From Acidobacteriota bacterium (GTDB lineage: Bacteria; Acidobacteriota; Terriglobia; Terriglobales; Acidobacteriaceae), in contig JAGWSG010000207.1 of NCBI GenBank assembly GCA_028876335.1, positions 1-45,611 of the forward strand: a stretch of DNA of 45,611 bases. Direction: 5' to 3'. The position numbers and the translations under genes are program-made. The notes under the pieces were generated by a model, which was given only the letters and a program-made list of their open reading frames with translations, searched no databases and was not told the origin of the DNA. Below, piece after piece: positions 1 through 8,443 of the stretch (position 1 is its first letter; every line of letters begins with the position of its first letter).

Positions 1-270
1 CTCGCATTGGGATCTACTAAGTCTGACATGTATGTTTCACTACTGCGTCAGTTCGTCTGGCCCATTACTGCGGGGTTTGCACTGGGGACAGGAATTGCGC
101 TTTTTGCATCGCAGTTCCTGCGCATGGTTCTGTTCGGAGTCAGCAATCTTGATCCAGCGGGCTATGCAGCCGGAGTTGCGGTTCTGCTTGCCGTTGTTGC
201 GCTGTCAGGAATCTGGCCTGCGCGCAAGGCGATGAACCTGAATATGGCACGTGCGCTCCACTATGAATAA
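1..270 (+). CDS. ABC transporter permease, C-terminal fragment (FtsX/MacB-like)
   Basis: Only the last ~89 residues lie in the window; the reading frame is open from base 1, so the ATG at 28 and the listed start at 7 are internal. What is visible is the end of an FtsX-type permease: two hydrophobic helices (around WPITAGFALGTGIALFAS and AGVAVLLAVVALSGIWPA) followed by the typical terminal pattern ARKAMNLNMARALHYE, in which the permease ends shortly after a 'P..AL(R)YE' motif. This ending is common to the large acidobacterial orphan permeases that carry a MacB periplasmic domain. The stop codon abuts the stop of the convergent dehydrogenase gene with no spacer. The substrate cannot be judged. 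Confidence 0.8.
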   Translation, partial: LALGSTKSDMYVSLLRQFVWPITAGFALGTGIALFASQFLRMVLFGVSNLDPAGYAAGVAVLLAVVALSGIWPARKAMNLNMARALHYE

Positions 271-1701
271 TCAGTAATCCATTGCGTGTGGATACACATA
301 ATAGATAAGCCCAAGGTAATCGTCGGAGATAAGAAAAGTATCTGGCGCGATACGCAATATTCCGCATGGACGTCCGTGGACTTTGGGCAGGCCGGCAGTG
401 CGCGCTAAAAATCCCGTGATGAACGGCTGGGGCGTGCGGTTGCTCGGGGTGAAGCGCGCTACACGATAGCCGGTTCCAATGCTGGGATGACTTGCACCAT
501 GCAGTGCTACGAGGAAGCTGCCGCCGAGTACTGCATCACCCTGGGGAAAGTACTGAAAGCCCAACGGAGAGCTGTGCGCGGCAAATGTGGTGTACGCCGG
601 TGGAACGCTCTGGCATGAGCGCAAAGGTGTGGGAGGTTTGCCGAGCGCGGCATTCGGGTCTGTTTCCTCATGCCCTCCGCCTGCGGCAAGATTGGTTCCC
701 GCGGCGGCCACTCCGTTCTGCTTTCCGTAGACCGAATCTTCCTCGTCGACCTCTTCGGGACCATTGGTAAGTTTGCCTGCATCCTTCAAATTCGGCAGTG
801 GTGTGGCGTCATGGACGGCTTTGCCCTGTGCAAAGTAGCAGGTGGGCCAGCCGTAGTTGCGCGGTAGTTCACCGGACGTTGCAATCTCAAAAAATGTGTC
901 GTCCGGCAATTTGCGTCCGAGATGATCGTCGCCCATGTTGGTGGCCATCAGGGCCCCTCCGTCCACTTCCGGCACGTAACGCAGGTCAACGGCATTGCGC
1001 AGGCCCTCGGCAATCAATGTCTGGTGACTGCCATCCGGGTCCATGGCAACAATAGCCGCGCGCAGCACTTCACTCTCCTGGCAGTAATTGCACGAGGAGC
1101 CCGATGCAACGTACACCCGCGTGTGACCATTGCGCTCGACAACTTCGACAGTGCGGGTGAGATGCCAGCCACCGTATTTGTAACCGAGGCCGTAATCGGG
1201 AAAGTGAATAAGCGTCTGCGGCGCTGAGGTTGGCGCATTGTCGCCGGCCTTGTAACGGTAGCGCACCATCTTGTCCGTCAATGGCAAATAAAGCCACGAA
1301 TGTCCGGTCTTCGGATCGGTCCAGAAGGCAAGGTTGTTGGGATTGCGCAGGTGGTCAAGGTAGTGCGTGATTTTGGTGAAGCGGTGCGTCTTCTCATCCC
1401 AGCCGTCGAGGATAAATACCGAGCCACGCTTGTTATCAGAAAGGTTGTACATGCCGGTTGCAAAGATGCGTCCATCGGGTGACTTGGCGAAGAATCGCAC
1501 GCGCTTCAATCCGTTGGCCGCTATCTCGATATCGAAACTTGCGGGCAGATTAAGCGTGATGGATTTGCCTTTTGCGTAGACGAGTGTGTGCGGCTTCATC
1601 GGCGCTAAAGTTTGCGCAACTGTTCTTGTGGGAATAGCGCCCAATGCACACAACAATGCAAGCGCGACGCTCACTCGAAGAGTTCTTGGCTTTCGACTCA
1701 T
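271..1701 (-). CDS. Secreted PQQ-type sugar dehydrogenase-like beta-propeller (sorbosone/glucose dehydrogenase family)
   Basis: The 476-residue product has a signal peptide (RVSVALALLCALGAIPT, cleavage near VAQT) and then a propeller of the glucose/sorbosone dehydrogenase superfamily, recognisable from the LRNPNNLAFW, RVYVASGSSCNYC, LRNAVDLRY and NYGWPTCYF segments. Such proteins oxidise sugars or sugar derivatives in the periplasm, usually with PQQ; substrate and cofactor are inferred from the family only. I start at the ATG at 1701, which has GGGGA about 10 bases upstream. The longer TTG/ATG starts at 1722/1719 lie in the T-tract of the efp terminator and have no ribosome site. A CxxC pair (CNYC) could form a disulfide. 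The gene stands alone, convergent with the permease. Confidence 0.75.
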   Translation of the reverse strand: MSRKPRTLRVSVALALLCALGAIPTRTVAQTLAPMKPHTLVYAKGKSITLNLPASFDIEIAANGLKRVRFFAKSPDGRIFATGMYNLSDNKRGSVFILDGWDEKTHRFTKITHYLDHLRNPNNLAFWTDPKTGHSWLYLPLTDKMVRYRYKAGDNAPTSAPQTLIHFPDYGLGYKYGGWHLTRTVEVVERNGHTRVYVASGSSCNYCQESEVLRAAIVAMDPDGSHQTLIAEGLRNAVDLRYVPEVDGGALMATNMGDDHLGRKLPDDTFFEIATSGELPRNYGWPTCYFAQGKAVHDATPLPNLKDAGKLTNGPEEVDEEDSVYGKQNGVAAAGTNLAAGGGHEETDPNAALGKPPTPLRSCQSVPPAYTTFAAHSSPLGFQYFPQGDAVLGGSFLVALHGASHPSIGTGYRVARFTPSNRTPQPFITGFLARTAGLPKVHGRPCGILRIAPDTFLISDDYLGLIYYVYPHAMDY

Positions 1702-1720
1702 ATTGCTGTTAATCCCCATC

Positions 1721-1748
1721 AAAAAACGCCGGGGACATGGCCCCGGCG
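1721..1748 (-). terminator. Intrinsic terminator of efp
   Basis: An 8-bp GC stem (CGCCGGGG/CCCCGGCG, loop of six) is followed on the minus strand by six T residues. It sits directly after efp and before the dehydrogenase gene, so it should end the efp transcript. Confidence 0.85.
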
Positions 1749-1771
1749 CTCGTACATCGTCATCTGTCCGC

Positions 1772-2332
1772 CTACGCGCGGCTCATGTAGGTGCCTTCAC
1801 TTGTATCCACGCGGATTTTCTCACCCTCATTAATGAAAGGCGGCACCTGCACCACGAGGCCGGTTTCCATCTTGGCGGGCTTGGTAACGCTTGAAGCGGT
1901 TGCCGACTTGAGGCCCGGCTCGGTCTCAACCACGGTGAGTTCAACGTAGGTGGGCAGATCGATACCGACCGGCTGGCCGTCAATGTAGCTGATCTGGATC
2001 TGGATGTTCGGTGTGAGGTATTCGACGGCGTCGCCCAGCATCTCCGACTTCAGGATGGTCTGCTCGAAATCTGTAGGATTCATGAAGTAGTAGTCATCGC
2101 CGTCGTTGTAGAGATACTCCATGGTGACTTCGTCCACGGAAACTTTTTCAATGGAGTCCGCCGAGCGGAAACGATGCTCGAACATAGAGCCGGACTTGAG
2201 GTTGCGCAGTTTGGCCTGGATGAAGGCGCGCAGGTTGCCAGGGGTGCGGTGCTCCACTTTGAAGACCAGGTGGAGCTGGTCATTGTGCTTGATGATCATG
2301 CCGGGACGCATTTGAGTGGCGGGAATCGCCAT
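1772..2332 (-). CDS. efp: Translation elongation factor P
   Basis: The 186-residue product aligns over its full length with EF-P: an N-terminal KOW-like domain (MRPGMIIKHND, AFIQAKLRNLKSG), the YLYNDGDDYYFMN motif of domain II, and the conserved C-terminus VQVPPFINEGEKIRVDTSEGTYMSRA. EF-P binds between the P and E sites and relieves ribosome stalling at polyproline. The start at 2332 has AAGGAG 10 bases upstream; the 12-residue longer ORF has none. The domain I loop that carries Lys34 in E. coli or Arg32 in Pseudomonas reads TPGNLRAF here, so the tip residue is Asn33. Neither the EpmA nor the EarP pathway could modify that residue. No modification gene is adjacent. Probably monocistronic, closed by the hairpin just downstream. 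Confidence 0.95.
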   Translation of the reverse strand: MAIPATQMRPGMIIKHNDQLHLVFKVEHRTPGNLRAFIQAKLRNLKSGSMFEHRFRSADSIEKVSVDEVTMEYLYNDGDDYYFMNPTDFEQTILKSEMLGDAVEYLTPNIQIQISYIDGQPVGIDLPTYVELTVVETEPGLKSATASSVTKPAKMETGLVVQVPPFINEGEKIRVDTSEGTYMSRA

Positions 2333-2457
2333 AAAGGTAAAACTCCTTACTGTGGTTGCGCGCATCACGCAAAAAGAATTGGCCTTGGACCAACTTTCAT
2401 TGTAAATGAGGCTGGAATTTCAGGTATCGGAGACAAGATTGTGTTTTGATCGAAACG

Positions 2458-3417
2458 ATGCCGATCCGTACCAAATCGAAGAACTTCAAGGTTGTGACAG
2501 TGCTGCTTGGAATCAGCCTACTATGGGCTTTTGACGCGCTGCGCTTTGACGCTTGGCCGGAGATATTTCGACGTGCACCAGAAAGTCTCTATTTTCAGCG
2601 ATCAGCATTGCTCTGGAGCGTTCTAGCGCTTGGAGCGGCTGTTCCTGCCGCGGCCCGACGTGCCTGGCCCACCAAGCGACAAGCACTCCATGCAGCACTC
2701 ATCGGAGTTGGTATTTTTGTGGTTCCTGCTCTACTGACGCATGCGACTGCGAGCCTGATTGCTGACCAGGTGCGTGTGATTCTCTTCATGCTCACCCCTT
2801 TGTTTGCCGTGGTCCTCGAGCCGTCCGTTGGATCATCCAATGCGACGCCACCACACGGGAACTTGCTTGCGGCACTGGTTGCAGTGGCAGGCGGGCTGAT
2901 GCTGTTTTCATTTCGATTGCCTAACTCCATTCAGGAGGGGGGCGCTTTTTGCCTGCTCGTTGTCGGAGCGGCATGGGTAGCCGCAACCAATTGTTGGGCG
3001 GTCCACGTAACGCAACGTCACAATACAGACTCAAGCCTGGTCTTGGCCGCCATCGGTGCCGGTACAACTGCGCTGGCATTCGCGTGTTTGAGCATGGTCT
3101 TTGGATCTCAAGGCTTTGTATTCCACTGCTCAATGCCGGAGTTGCTTTGGACTGTCATTGTGGACTTGCCTGTACTTCTTGGCTTCTATTGGCTGCTCGA
3201 CCACATGTCGGCAACGCGCATGACGTTACGCTTTGTTCTTGCGCCGCTGTTCACCGCGCTCCTGAGCATTGTTCTATTTCAGCCCGCCGTGAGTCTGCAA
3301 TCCATTGGAGGGCTCATTCTTATGGCCACCGGCACGGGATGGATACTCTTCGTAACGAAAGTCGATGACACAACGCCTGCATCCCTTCTGCCTTTTAACG
3401 GTGATGACGGCAACTGA
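2458..3417 (+). CDS. EamA/DMT-superfamily membrane transporter
   Basis: About 320 residues with some ten hydrophobic helices and the two-fold repeat layout of drug/metabolite transporters: first half from VVTVLLGISLLWAF to VAVAGGLMLFSF, second half from FCLLVVGAAWVAA to IGGLILMATGTGWILF. The short helix ends GGLMLF and GGLILMATG fit the end of each EamA half. The substrate is unknown. The start is unsure: the ATG at 2458 gives MPIRTKSKN but has little ribosome-site signal, while an in-frame TTG at 2446 has GGAGA 12 bases upstream and would add four residues. Divergent from efp and not obviously in an operon. Confidence 0.7.
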   Translation: MPIRTKSKNFKVVTVLLGISLLWAFDALRFDAWPEIFRRAPESLYFQRSALLWSVLALGAAVPAAARRAWPTKRQALHAALIGVGIFVVPALLTHATASLIADQVRVILFMLTPLFAVVLEPSVGSSNATPPHGNLLAALVAVAGGLMLFSFRLPNSIQEGGAFCLLVVGAAWVAATNCWAVHVTQRHNTDSSLVLAAIGAGTTALAFACLSMVFGSQGFVFHCSMPELLWTVIVDLPVLLGFYWLLDHMSATRMTLRFVLAPLFTALLSIVLFQPAVSLQSIGGLILMATGTGWILFVTKVDDTTPASLLPFNGDDGN

Positions 3418-3549
3418 CGGAGTTGCCTCAGCGTGACTGCAGGATCTTGTATTGGTCGAACCCCATGCATGTTTGTGGTCAGAACTCGCCCTGGGTTAGG
3501 ATGACCGCGGACGAATCCAACCGATTTTTGTGTTTTGAGGTGTAACTCC

Positions 3550-5778
3550 ATGCGCACAAGGCTTGCCGTCGCTTTTTCCGTTCTGTGCCTGGCCACATTT
3601 TGTAACGGATATTCGCAGAGTGTGCCATCCAACGCTCCCTATAAGAACCCTAAGCTCTCCGCCGATGCGCGCGCCGACGATTTGCTTAAGCGTATGACGC
3701 TGGAAGAAAAGGCCACGATGCTGGCTGGATCGGGATGGATGGAATCTGCGCCTATTGAACGGCTGGGTATACCTGCAATTCATATGGCTGACGGCCCGCT
3801 TGGTGTGCGGTCGTGGATGGGCAGTTCGGCCATCACAAACGCCTCCAGCAATCCAGTCAAGATTGAGTCCACGGCCTTCCCCTCGGGCGTGGCCATGGCG
3901 GCCACATGGGATCCGGCGCTGGTGGAGCGCGAAGGCAAGGAGATTGGAGAAGAGGTAAAAGCGCTGGGACGTGACATGATCCTTGGACCGACCGTGAACA
4001 TTAACCGGCAGCCTCTTTGGGGGCGCAACTTTGAGGGATACGGAGAGGATCCATATCTGACATCGCAATTGGGAGTGGCTTACATTTTCGGGGTACAAAG
4101 CGAAGGAGTCATTCCTTCCGTGAAGCACTTCATCGCCAATAACCAGGAGTTCGAGCGGCACCGCATCAATGTGGTGATGGACGAGCGGACACTGCATGAG
4201 ATTTATCTGCCGGCCTTCAAGGCTGCAGTGCAACAGGCAAATGTGTGGACCGTTATGTCAGCCTACAACAAGCTCAATGGGACCTACTGCGCCGAAAACG
4301 AGGAGCTGCTGAACACAATCCTCAAGCGCGAGCTTGGCTTCAAGGGATTTGTCATCTCCGACTGGGGAAGCACTTACTCAACTGCGCCGACTGTAAATGC
4401 CGGAATGGATCTGGAAATGCCGGGCGGTGAGCCGGCGCGGAAGATGATTGCCTCACCGCGTTCGTTGCTGGCAGGTAACAGCGGAACCTGGCTGGAACGC
4501 GATAAGGTTCTGGCTGCGATGAAGGCCGGACAAATTTCAGAAGCGACGCTTGATGACAATGTGCGCCGCATTCTGCGCGTGATTTTTCTGAGCGGCATCT
4601 TCGATCATCCACACCCAGCAGGCGGCCCGGTGGATACGCCGGAGCAGCAGGCTGTGGCGCTGCAGGGAGCGACGGAAGGCATTGTCCTGCTGAAGAACGA
4701 GCACGCTCTGCTGCCGATTGAGCAGGACAAGGTGCACTCTCTTGCGGTCATCGGACCGAATGCGGCGACGGCACGCACTGGCGGAGGCGGCAGTTCCATG
4801 GTGCGGCCGAAGTTTGCGATTTCGCCGCTTGATGGCATCAAGACCCGTGCGGCGAAGGCCGGCATCACCGTAACTTACGCTCTTGGTGTAGGCATGGAAG
4901 GTGAGGACTCTGCAAGCGATACGCCTGAAGCGCGTGAAGCCGCACTGCAGGAAGCTGTCGATGTGGCCTCAAAAGCGGATGTGGCAGTTGTTGTTGTCGG
5001 CCGCTACTGGAAAAACGAGTCCGAGGGCTTTGACGTGAAGACAATGGACTTGCCGGCAGGGCAGGACGCATTGATCGAGGCGGTAGAGAAAGCGAATCCA
5101 CGCACCGTAGTGGTGCTGAACACAGGTGATCCTGTCACCATGACACAGTGGCTCGATACGACACCTGCCTTACTGGACATGTGGTACGGCGGGGAAGAGG
5201 GTGGGGCCGCGCTGGCATCGATTTTGTTTGGTGATGCGAATCCTTCGGGGAAGCTCCCCGTCACTCTGCCCAGGCGATTTGAAGATTCACCTGCTGCGGC
5301 CAATTATCCCGGCAAAGATCTGACCGTGCATTATGCCGAAGGAATTTACGTTGGCTATCGCTACTACGACACGAAGAAAGTTGAGCCTGCATTCCCGTTC
5401 GGCTATGGCCTGAGGTATACGAGCTTTGCTTATAGCGGGCTGAAGGTCACGCCACGCTTCTCTGTCGATCAATCCGTGGCCGTGAGTCTGAGGGTTCGCA
5501 ATACAGGCAAGCGCGCCGGTGCAGAAGTGGTGCAGGTGTATGTGCACGATGGACATTCGAAGATCGACCGGCCAGTTCATGAGCTGAAAGGTTTTGAGAA
5601 AGTCGATCTTATGGCTGGCGAATCTAAAACGGTGACACTGAAACTTGATCGTGCAGCATTCTCCTACTGGAATCCGGCAACGAAAAGATGGCAAGCGGAC
5701 CCAGGTACATTTGAAGTGCAGGTTGGAGCTTCTTCGCGCGATATCAGGCTGCGCGCGCCTGTCGTGCTCGAGCGTTAG
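3550..5778 (+). CDS. Secreted glycoside hydrolase family 3 (beta-glucosidase/xylosidase type)
   Basis: 742 residues. A signal peptide (RLAVAFSVLCLATFCNG) is followed by the GH3 TIM-barrel domain with KHFIANNQE and the nucleophile motif GFVISDWGST (Asp271), the alpha/beta sandwich domain (GIVLLKNE, LAVIGPNA, and AVVVVGR), and a C-terminal fibronectin-III-like domain (VRNTGKRAGAEVVQVYV). Length and domain order match bacterial beta-glucosidases of the BglX/BglB type, which release terminal sugars from beta-linked oligosaccharides in the periplasm; exact specificity is not readable. The ATG at 3550 is chosen because GAGGTG precedes it by about eight bases; the TTG at 3535 in the ORF track has no such site. 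Apparently a single-gene unit ended by the hairpin at 5804. Confidence 0.93.
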   Translation: MRTRLAVAFSVLCLATFCNGYSQSVPSNAPYKNPKLSADARADDLLKRMTLEEKATMLAGSGWMESAPIERLGIPAIHMADGPLGVRSWMGSSAITNASSNPVKIESTAFPSGVAMAATWDPALVEREGKEIGEEVKALGRDMILGPTVNINRQPLWGRNFEGYGEDPYLTSQLGVAYIFGVQSEGVIPSVKHFIANNQEFERHRINVVMDERTLHEIYLPAFKAAVQQANVWTVMSAYNKLNGTYCAENEELLNTILKRELGFKGFVISDWGSTYSTAPTVNAGMDLEMPGGEPARKMIASPRSLLAGNSGTWLERDKVLAAMKAGQISEATLDDNVRRILRVIFLSGIFDHPHPAGGPVDTPEQQAVALQGATEGIVLLKNEHALLPIEQDKVHSLAVIGPNAATARTGGGGSSMVRPKFAISPLDGIKTRAAKAGITVTYALGVGMEGEDSASDTPEAREAALQEAVDVASKADVAVVVVGRYWKNESEGFDVKTMDLPAGQDALIEAVEKANPRTVVVLNTGDPVTMTQWLDTTPALLDMWYGGEEGGAALASILFGDANPSGKLPVTLPRRFEDSPAAANYPGKDLTVHYAEGIYVGYRYYDTKKVEPAFPFGYGLRYTSFAYSGLKVTPRFSVDQSVAVSLRVRNTGKRAGAEVVQVYVHDGHSKIDRPVHELKGFEKVDLMAGESKTVTLKLDRAAFSYWNPATKRWQADPGTFEVQVGASSRDIRLRAPVVLER

Positions 5779-5803
5779 GCTAAATTTCTTTGCCAAAAAC
5801 AAA

Positions 5804-5838
5804 GCGGCAGCGAAATTTACGTCGCTGCCGCACGCATT
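5804..5838. terminator. Bidirectional terminator-like hairpin between convergent genes
   Basis: A perfect 10-bp stem (GCGGCAGCGA/TCGCTGCCGC) lies in the gap between the GH3 gene and the convergent DUF3106 gene. It is flanked by an A-rich stretch on the left and ATTTTCG on the right, so it could serve both strands. Confidence 0.7.
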
Positions 5839-5848
5839 TTCGTGTTTC

Positions 5849-6739
5849 CTATTTCGGCGGCGCGTAAGGCTCCACGCGCAACATGTCTGAAAGAATGCCG
5901 CGCTCTTCCGGACTGAAGTTGTCTTTGTAGCGTTCAGAGTTCAGCATGGTATCCCGCTGATTGGGTGGAACACCTCGGAGGTCACGGAAGGCCTCACGCA
6001 TCCGCTCCTGCCTGCCGGGCGGCATGGTTGCCCAGCGGCGGGCAGCCAGATTTACCTGTGCGCGCTGTTGCGGAGAAAGCCGTTCCAGAGCTTCCGCTCG
6101 AGCAAGGCGCCGCTCACGCTGCGCCTCAGGCATCTGGTCTACCTGGTGCAATTGCTGAATTAATCTCTGCTGATCGCTCTTGGGCAGACGCGAGAAGCTC
6201 GGATCGCGGCGCAGCATCTGCTCCTGCTGCTGGATGGGCACGCCGCGATGGTCATTGAGCCACGCGCCAAGGTGCCCAGGAGGAGCATAGACCGGCGCGG
6301 GATAGTTGGAGTATCCGGGCCGCTCATAGCCAGGCCGCGTTCCCTGCTCTCCGCGCGAGTAGCCGGGCTGCTCAAAGCGAGGTTGATCAAACTGCGACCC
6401 TCGCTGCTGGCCACGCCCTTCCGGTCCGCGATATTGCGGAATGGAATTTCGATTGGGCCGGAAGCCGTTTCTGTTTTGGCTGCCAGCCTCGGGATTGGGC
6501 TGGAAGCTTCTGCGTTCGTTGCCAAACTGCCGCTGTTGCCGAGGAGGAATCTCCCTGTTGCTGCCACTATTCTCGTTGCGCGGCTGCACATTACGTGGCC
6601 GTTCGGGGCGCTGTCTTTCAGACTGCTGACTTTGGCCTCGGCGTTGCGCCTGAAGCAATGGACTGAAGGCGCACAACCACACCATCGCCGCGGCAAGCGC
6701 CGCGGTGCAGGCCACTCTCGCTCTGGCTGCGCCTTTCAT
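5849..6739 (-). CDS. DUF3106-domain exported protein, last gene of sigma/anti-sigma operon
   Basis: 296 residues with an N-terminal signal or anchor segment (TAALAAAMVWLCAFSPLL), a long low-complexity region rich in Gln, Arg, Pro and Asn (about residues 33-150), and a C-terminal helical part with repeated 'LSPQQRAQV', 'MPPGRQERMREAFRDL' and 'FSPEERGIL' units typical of DUF3106. The function of the family is unknown; the Ser-Pro-(E/Q)-(E/Q)-R spacing recalls periplasmic stress sensors such as CpxP/Spy, which is only an analogy. It follows the anti-sigma gene by about 50 bases on the same strand, so it is probably co-transcribed and may be an envelope protein under control of that sigma factor. 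GGAAAG precedes the ATG. Confidence 0.75.
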   Translation of the reverse strand: MKGAARARVACTAALAAAMVWLCAFSPLLQAQRRGQSQQSERQRPERPRNVQPRNENSGSNREIPPRQQRQFGNERRSFQPNPEAGSQNRNGFRPNRNSIPQYRGPEGRGQQRGSQFDQPRFEQPGYSRGEQGTRPGYERPGYSNYPAPVYAPPGHLGAWLNDHRGVPIQQQEQMLRRDPSFSRLPKSDQQRLIQQLHQVDQMPEAQRERRLARAEALERLSPQQRAQVNLAARRWATMPPGRQERMREAFRDLRGVPPNQRDTMLNSERYKDNFSPEERGILSDMLRVEPYAPPK

Positions 6740-6790
6740 AATCTTTCCGTTCCCCTGTTTCTAAACGTCCGGTTGCTTCCTGGCAATCGC

Positions 6791-7294
6791 TTAATTCATC
6801 ACACTGCTGTTGTCGTTGTCTGTGATCGATTCGAGCTGATCCAGAAGCTGTGCATTGTTCTCCAGCGTCTGCAGGTCATGCACCACCGCTGCATCCTTGG
6901 CTGGAGCCTTCGGCTGCTCCCAGCTGGACAGCCCCAGGTAAGCACCGCCGCCCAGCAGCATCATCACTGTAAGGGCAAGTGCCGCAAGTGGCCGCGATTG
7001 CAGGTGAGGGTTATATGTCCACCGCGCGTGCAGGCGTTCAAGCCAGCCGGCGCGAGGAGCTCTGCGCTCCTCGCTCATCCGGGCTTCAAACTGCGTCATG
7101 AAATAGGGATTTGGCTCGGGCGCTTTCCACTCGTCCATCAGCGCCATCGTGGCGCGCAGTTCTTCCAGCTCGCGCTGGCATTCGGCGCATCCGTCAACAT
7201 GAGTTTGAACCTTGGCAGGCACTGTCTCAGGAGCGAGCAGCATCTCCGCCAGCTTCGCTTCCATACCCGTGCATTTCTTCATTGTCTCCGCCAT
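6791..7294 (-). CDS. Membrane-anchored zinc-finger anti-sigma factor
   Basis: About 167 residues. The N-terminal half carries the ZAS signature, with THVDGCAEC giving the His-x3-Cys-x2-Cys cluster and a further Cys upstream in MKKCTG. One transmembrane helix follows (LAALALTVMMLLGGGAYLGL), then a short periplasmic tail ending in NNAQLLDQLESITDNDNSS. Such proteins hold an ECF sigma factor at the membrane until a signal releases it. The gene starts ~40 bases after the sigma gene on the same strand, the usual arrangement of a cognate pair. Three starts are possible (GTG 7303, ATG 7294, ATG 7282); I prefer 7294 because GGGGTGG lies just upstream, with low certainty. Confidence 0.85.
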   Translation of the reverse strand: MAETMKKCTGMEAKLAEMLLAPETVPAKVQTHVDGCAECQRELEELRATMALMDEWKAPEPNPYFMTQFEARMSEERRAPRAGWLERLHARWTYNPHLQSRPLAALALTVMMLLGGGAYLGLSSWEQPKAPAKDAAVVHDLQTLENNAQLLDQLESITDNDNSSVMN

Positions 7295-7336
7295 TTCAAC
7301 CACCCCACTCTCTTCGCCGGTTTTCCCGGCTTTGTC

Positions 7337-7981
7337 CTACACAAAATCTTTCAATCTCTCGCGTAATGTTTGATACGCCCTGAACAAGAGCGACTTGGTC
7401 GCTGACTCACTCAGTTTCAGAACTTCGCCGATCTGCTTGTAGTCCAGCCCCTGATACTTGTGCATCAGGACGGCCATCCTTTGCCGCTCCGGAAGCGCCA
7501 TCACGTGTTTCCGGATCGACGCCATTCGTTCGTCGCGCAGCATTCGCTGCTCAACGGTCATCTCGTCATCGGCCACATCGGGCGTGGTGCCGGTTTCTTC
7601 GTCCGGCGCGTCGAGATAGACGTTTTGCGCCGCCCGCTCGTGCTTGGTGTCACGTGCATGGTTTACCGCAAGGTTGGTTGCAATGCGATAAAGCCATGTG
7701 GTGAACTTGGCTTCAGCGCGATAGCTGTCGCGCGAACGGTACACGCGCAGAAAAACTTCCTGCGCCAGCTCCTCTGCAACCGCCTGATTATGCACCATTC
7801 GGAAAAGAAACCGTGCGATTGCGGCATGGTGCTTACTCACAAGAAAATTGAAACCCGCTTCATCGCCGGCAGCAACGCGCAGCATGATTGCCGCATCGCT
7901 TGCCGGGTCCGGGCCATCTGCCGACTGTGCCGCCCGTGTCGCCCGACCCAGAACCGAATTGTCCAGGACCAGGGTTGCCAT
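7337..7981 (-). CDS. ECF-type RNA polymerase sigma factor (RpoE-like)
   Basis: 214 residues from the ATG at 7981. Sigma region 2 is clear (FLFRMVHNQAVAEELAQEVFLRVYR, then FTTWLYRIATNLAVNHAR) and so is region 4 with its helix-turn-helix (LPERQRMAVLMHKYQGLDYKQIGEVL). This is the ECF layout without region 3. The ORF track extends the frame to 8299 (320 residues); the added 106 residues have no family features, and the chosen start has GGTGAAG just upstream and gives the usual ECF length. An intermediate ATG at 8119 cannot be excluded. It heads a three-gene operon with its anti-sigma factor and DUF3106, and is probably autoregulated as such modules usually are. Confidence 0.88.
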   Translation of the reverse strand: MATLVLDNSVLGRATRAAQSADGPDPASDAAIMLRVAAGDEAGFNFLVSKHHAAIARFLFRMVHNQAVAEELAQEVFLRVYRSRDSYRAEAKFTTWLYRIATNLAVNHARDTKHERAAQNVYLDAPDEETGTTPDVADDEMTVEQRMLRDERMASIRKHVMALPERQRMAVLMHKYQGLDYKQIGEVLKLSESATKSLLFRAYQTLRERLKDFV

Positions 7982-8368
7982 ATCTTCACCAACCCCATCC
8001 TCGCCGGAAGGTTGCGTTTTCTCGCTCGATTCCGGGCCAATTTCCTCTTGATTTTCCGTGTCTTCGCCGGTTTCGGAAGATCTTCTGGCCGGGGAACTTC
8101 TGCCGGTACCGCGACTCATCGCCAATCGAAGTCCAGGACCGCACTGCGAAGCGCCGAATGAGACCCCATTTTCCGCAGCAAAGCCGGCCATTTCCCGTGA
8201 AGGAAAGAGCCAGGACAGGCTATCCAGAATTGTGCGTGCGCTCAAAAACATAGGGTCAAATAAGCGGGCCTCTGGGTTCATCAGGCAGGTTGGCTCCAAA
8301 GCCCTGCTGGTGTTACTCTACCCTACGGGATAACCTCTCGAGACCCGGCATACACTGGGCGTCTCTCC
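7982..8368. other. Gap between sigma gene and tRNA-Val
   Basis: About 390 bases with no convincing gene. The minus strand stays open in the sigma frame up to 8299, but that extension is unlike the family. The promoters of the sigma operon (minus) and of the tRNA (plus) should both lie here; I could not place either with confidence. Confidence 0.4.
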
Positions 8369-8443
8369 GGGCGCTTAACTCAGCGGTAGAGTGCCACCTT
8401 CACACGGTGGAAGTCATAGGTTCGAATCCTATAGCGCCCACCA
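8369..8443 (+). tRNA. tRNA-Val (anticodon CAC)
   Basis: A complete cloverleaf can be folded by hand: acceptor GGGCGCT/AGCGCCC, D stem ACTC/GAGT, anticodon stem CCACC/GGTGG around the loop TTCACAC, five-base variable loop, T stem ATAGG/CCTAT around TTCGAAT, discriminator A and an encoded CCA. The anticodon at positions 34-36 is CAC, reading GTG valine codons. The D stem begins with an A-U pair instead of the usual G10-C25. Confidence 0.96.

Noticed and set aside
3496-4233. 245-residue minus-strand ORF
   Set aside because: Lies antisense within the GH3 gene and has no recognisable motif.
6248-7366. 372-residue plus-strand ORF
   Set aside because: Antisense to both the anti-sigma and DUF3106 genes; composition is typical of a shadow frame in GC-rich DNA and no domain is visible.
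7982-8299. N-terminal extension of the ECF sigma factor by 106 residues
   Set aside because: The extra residues are low-complexity and unlike sigma region 1; the ATG at 7981 gives the usual ECF length and has a ribosome site.
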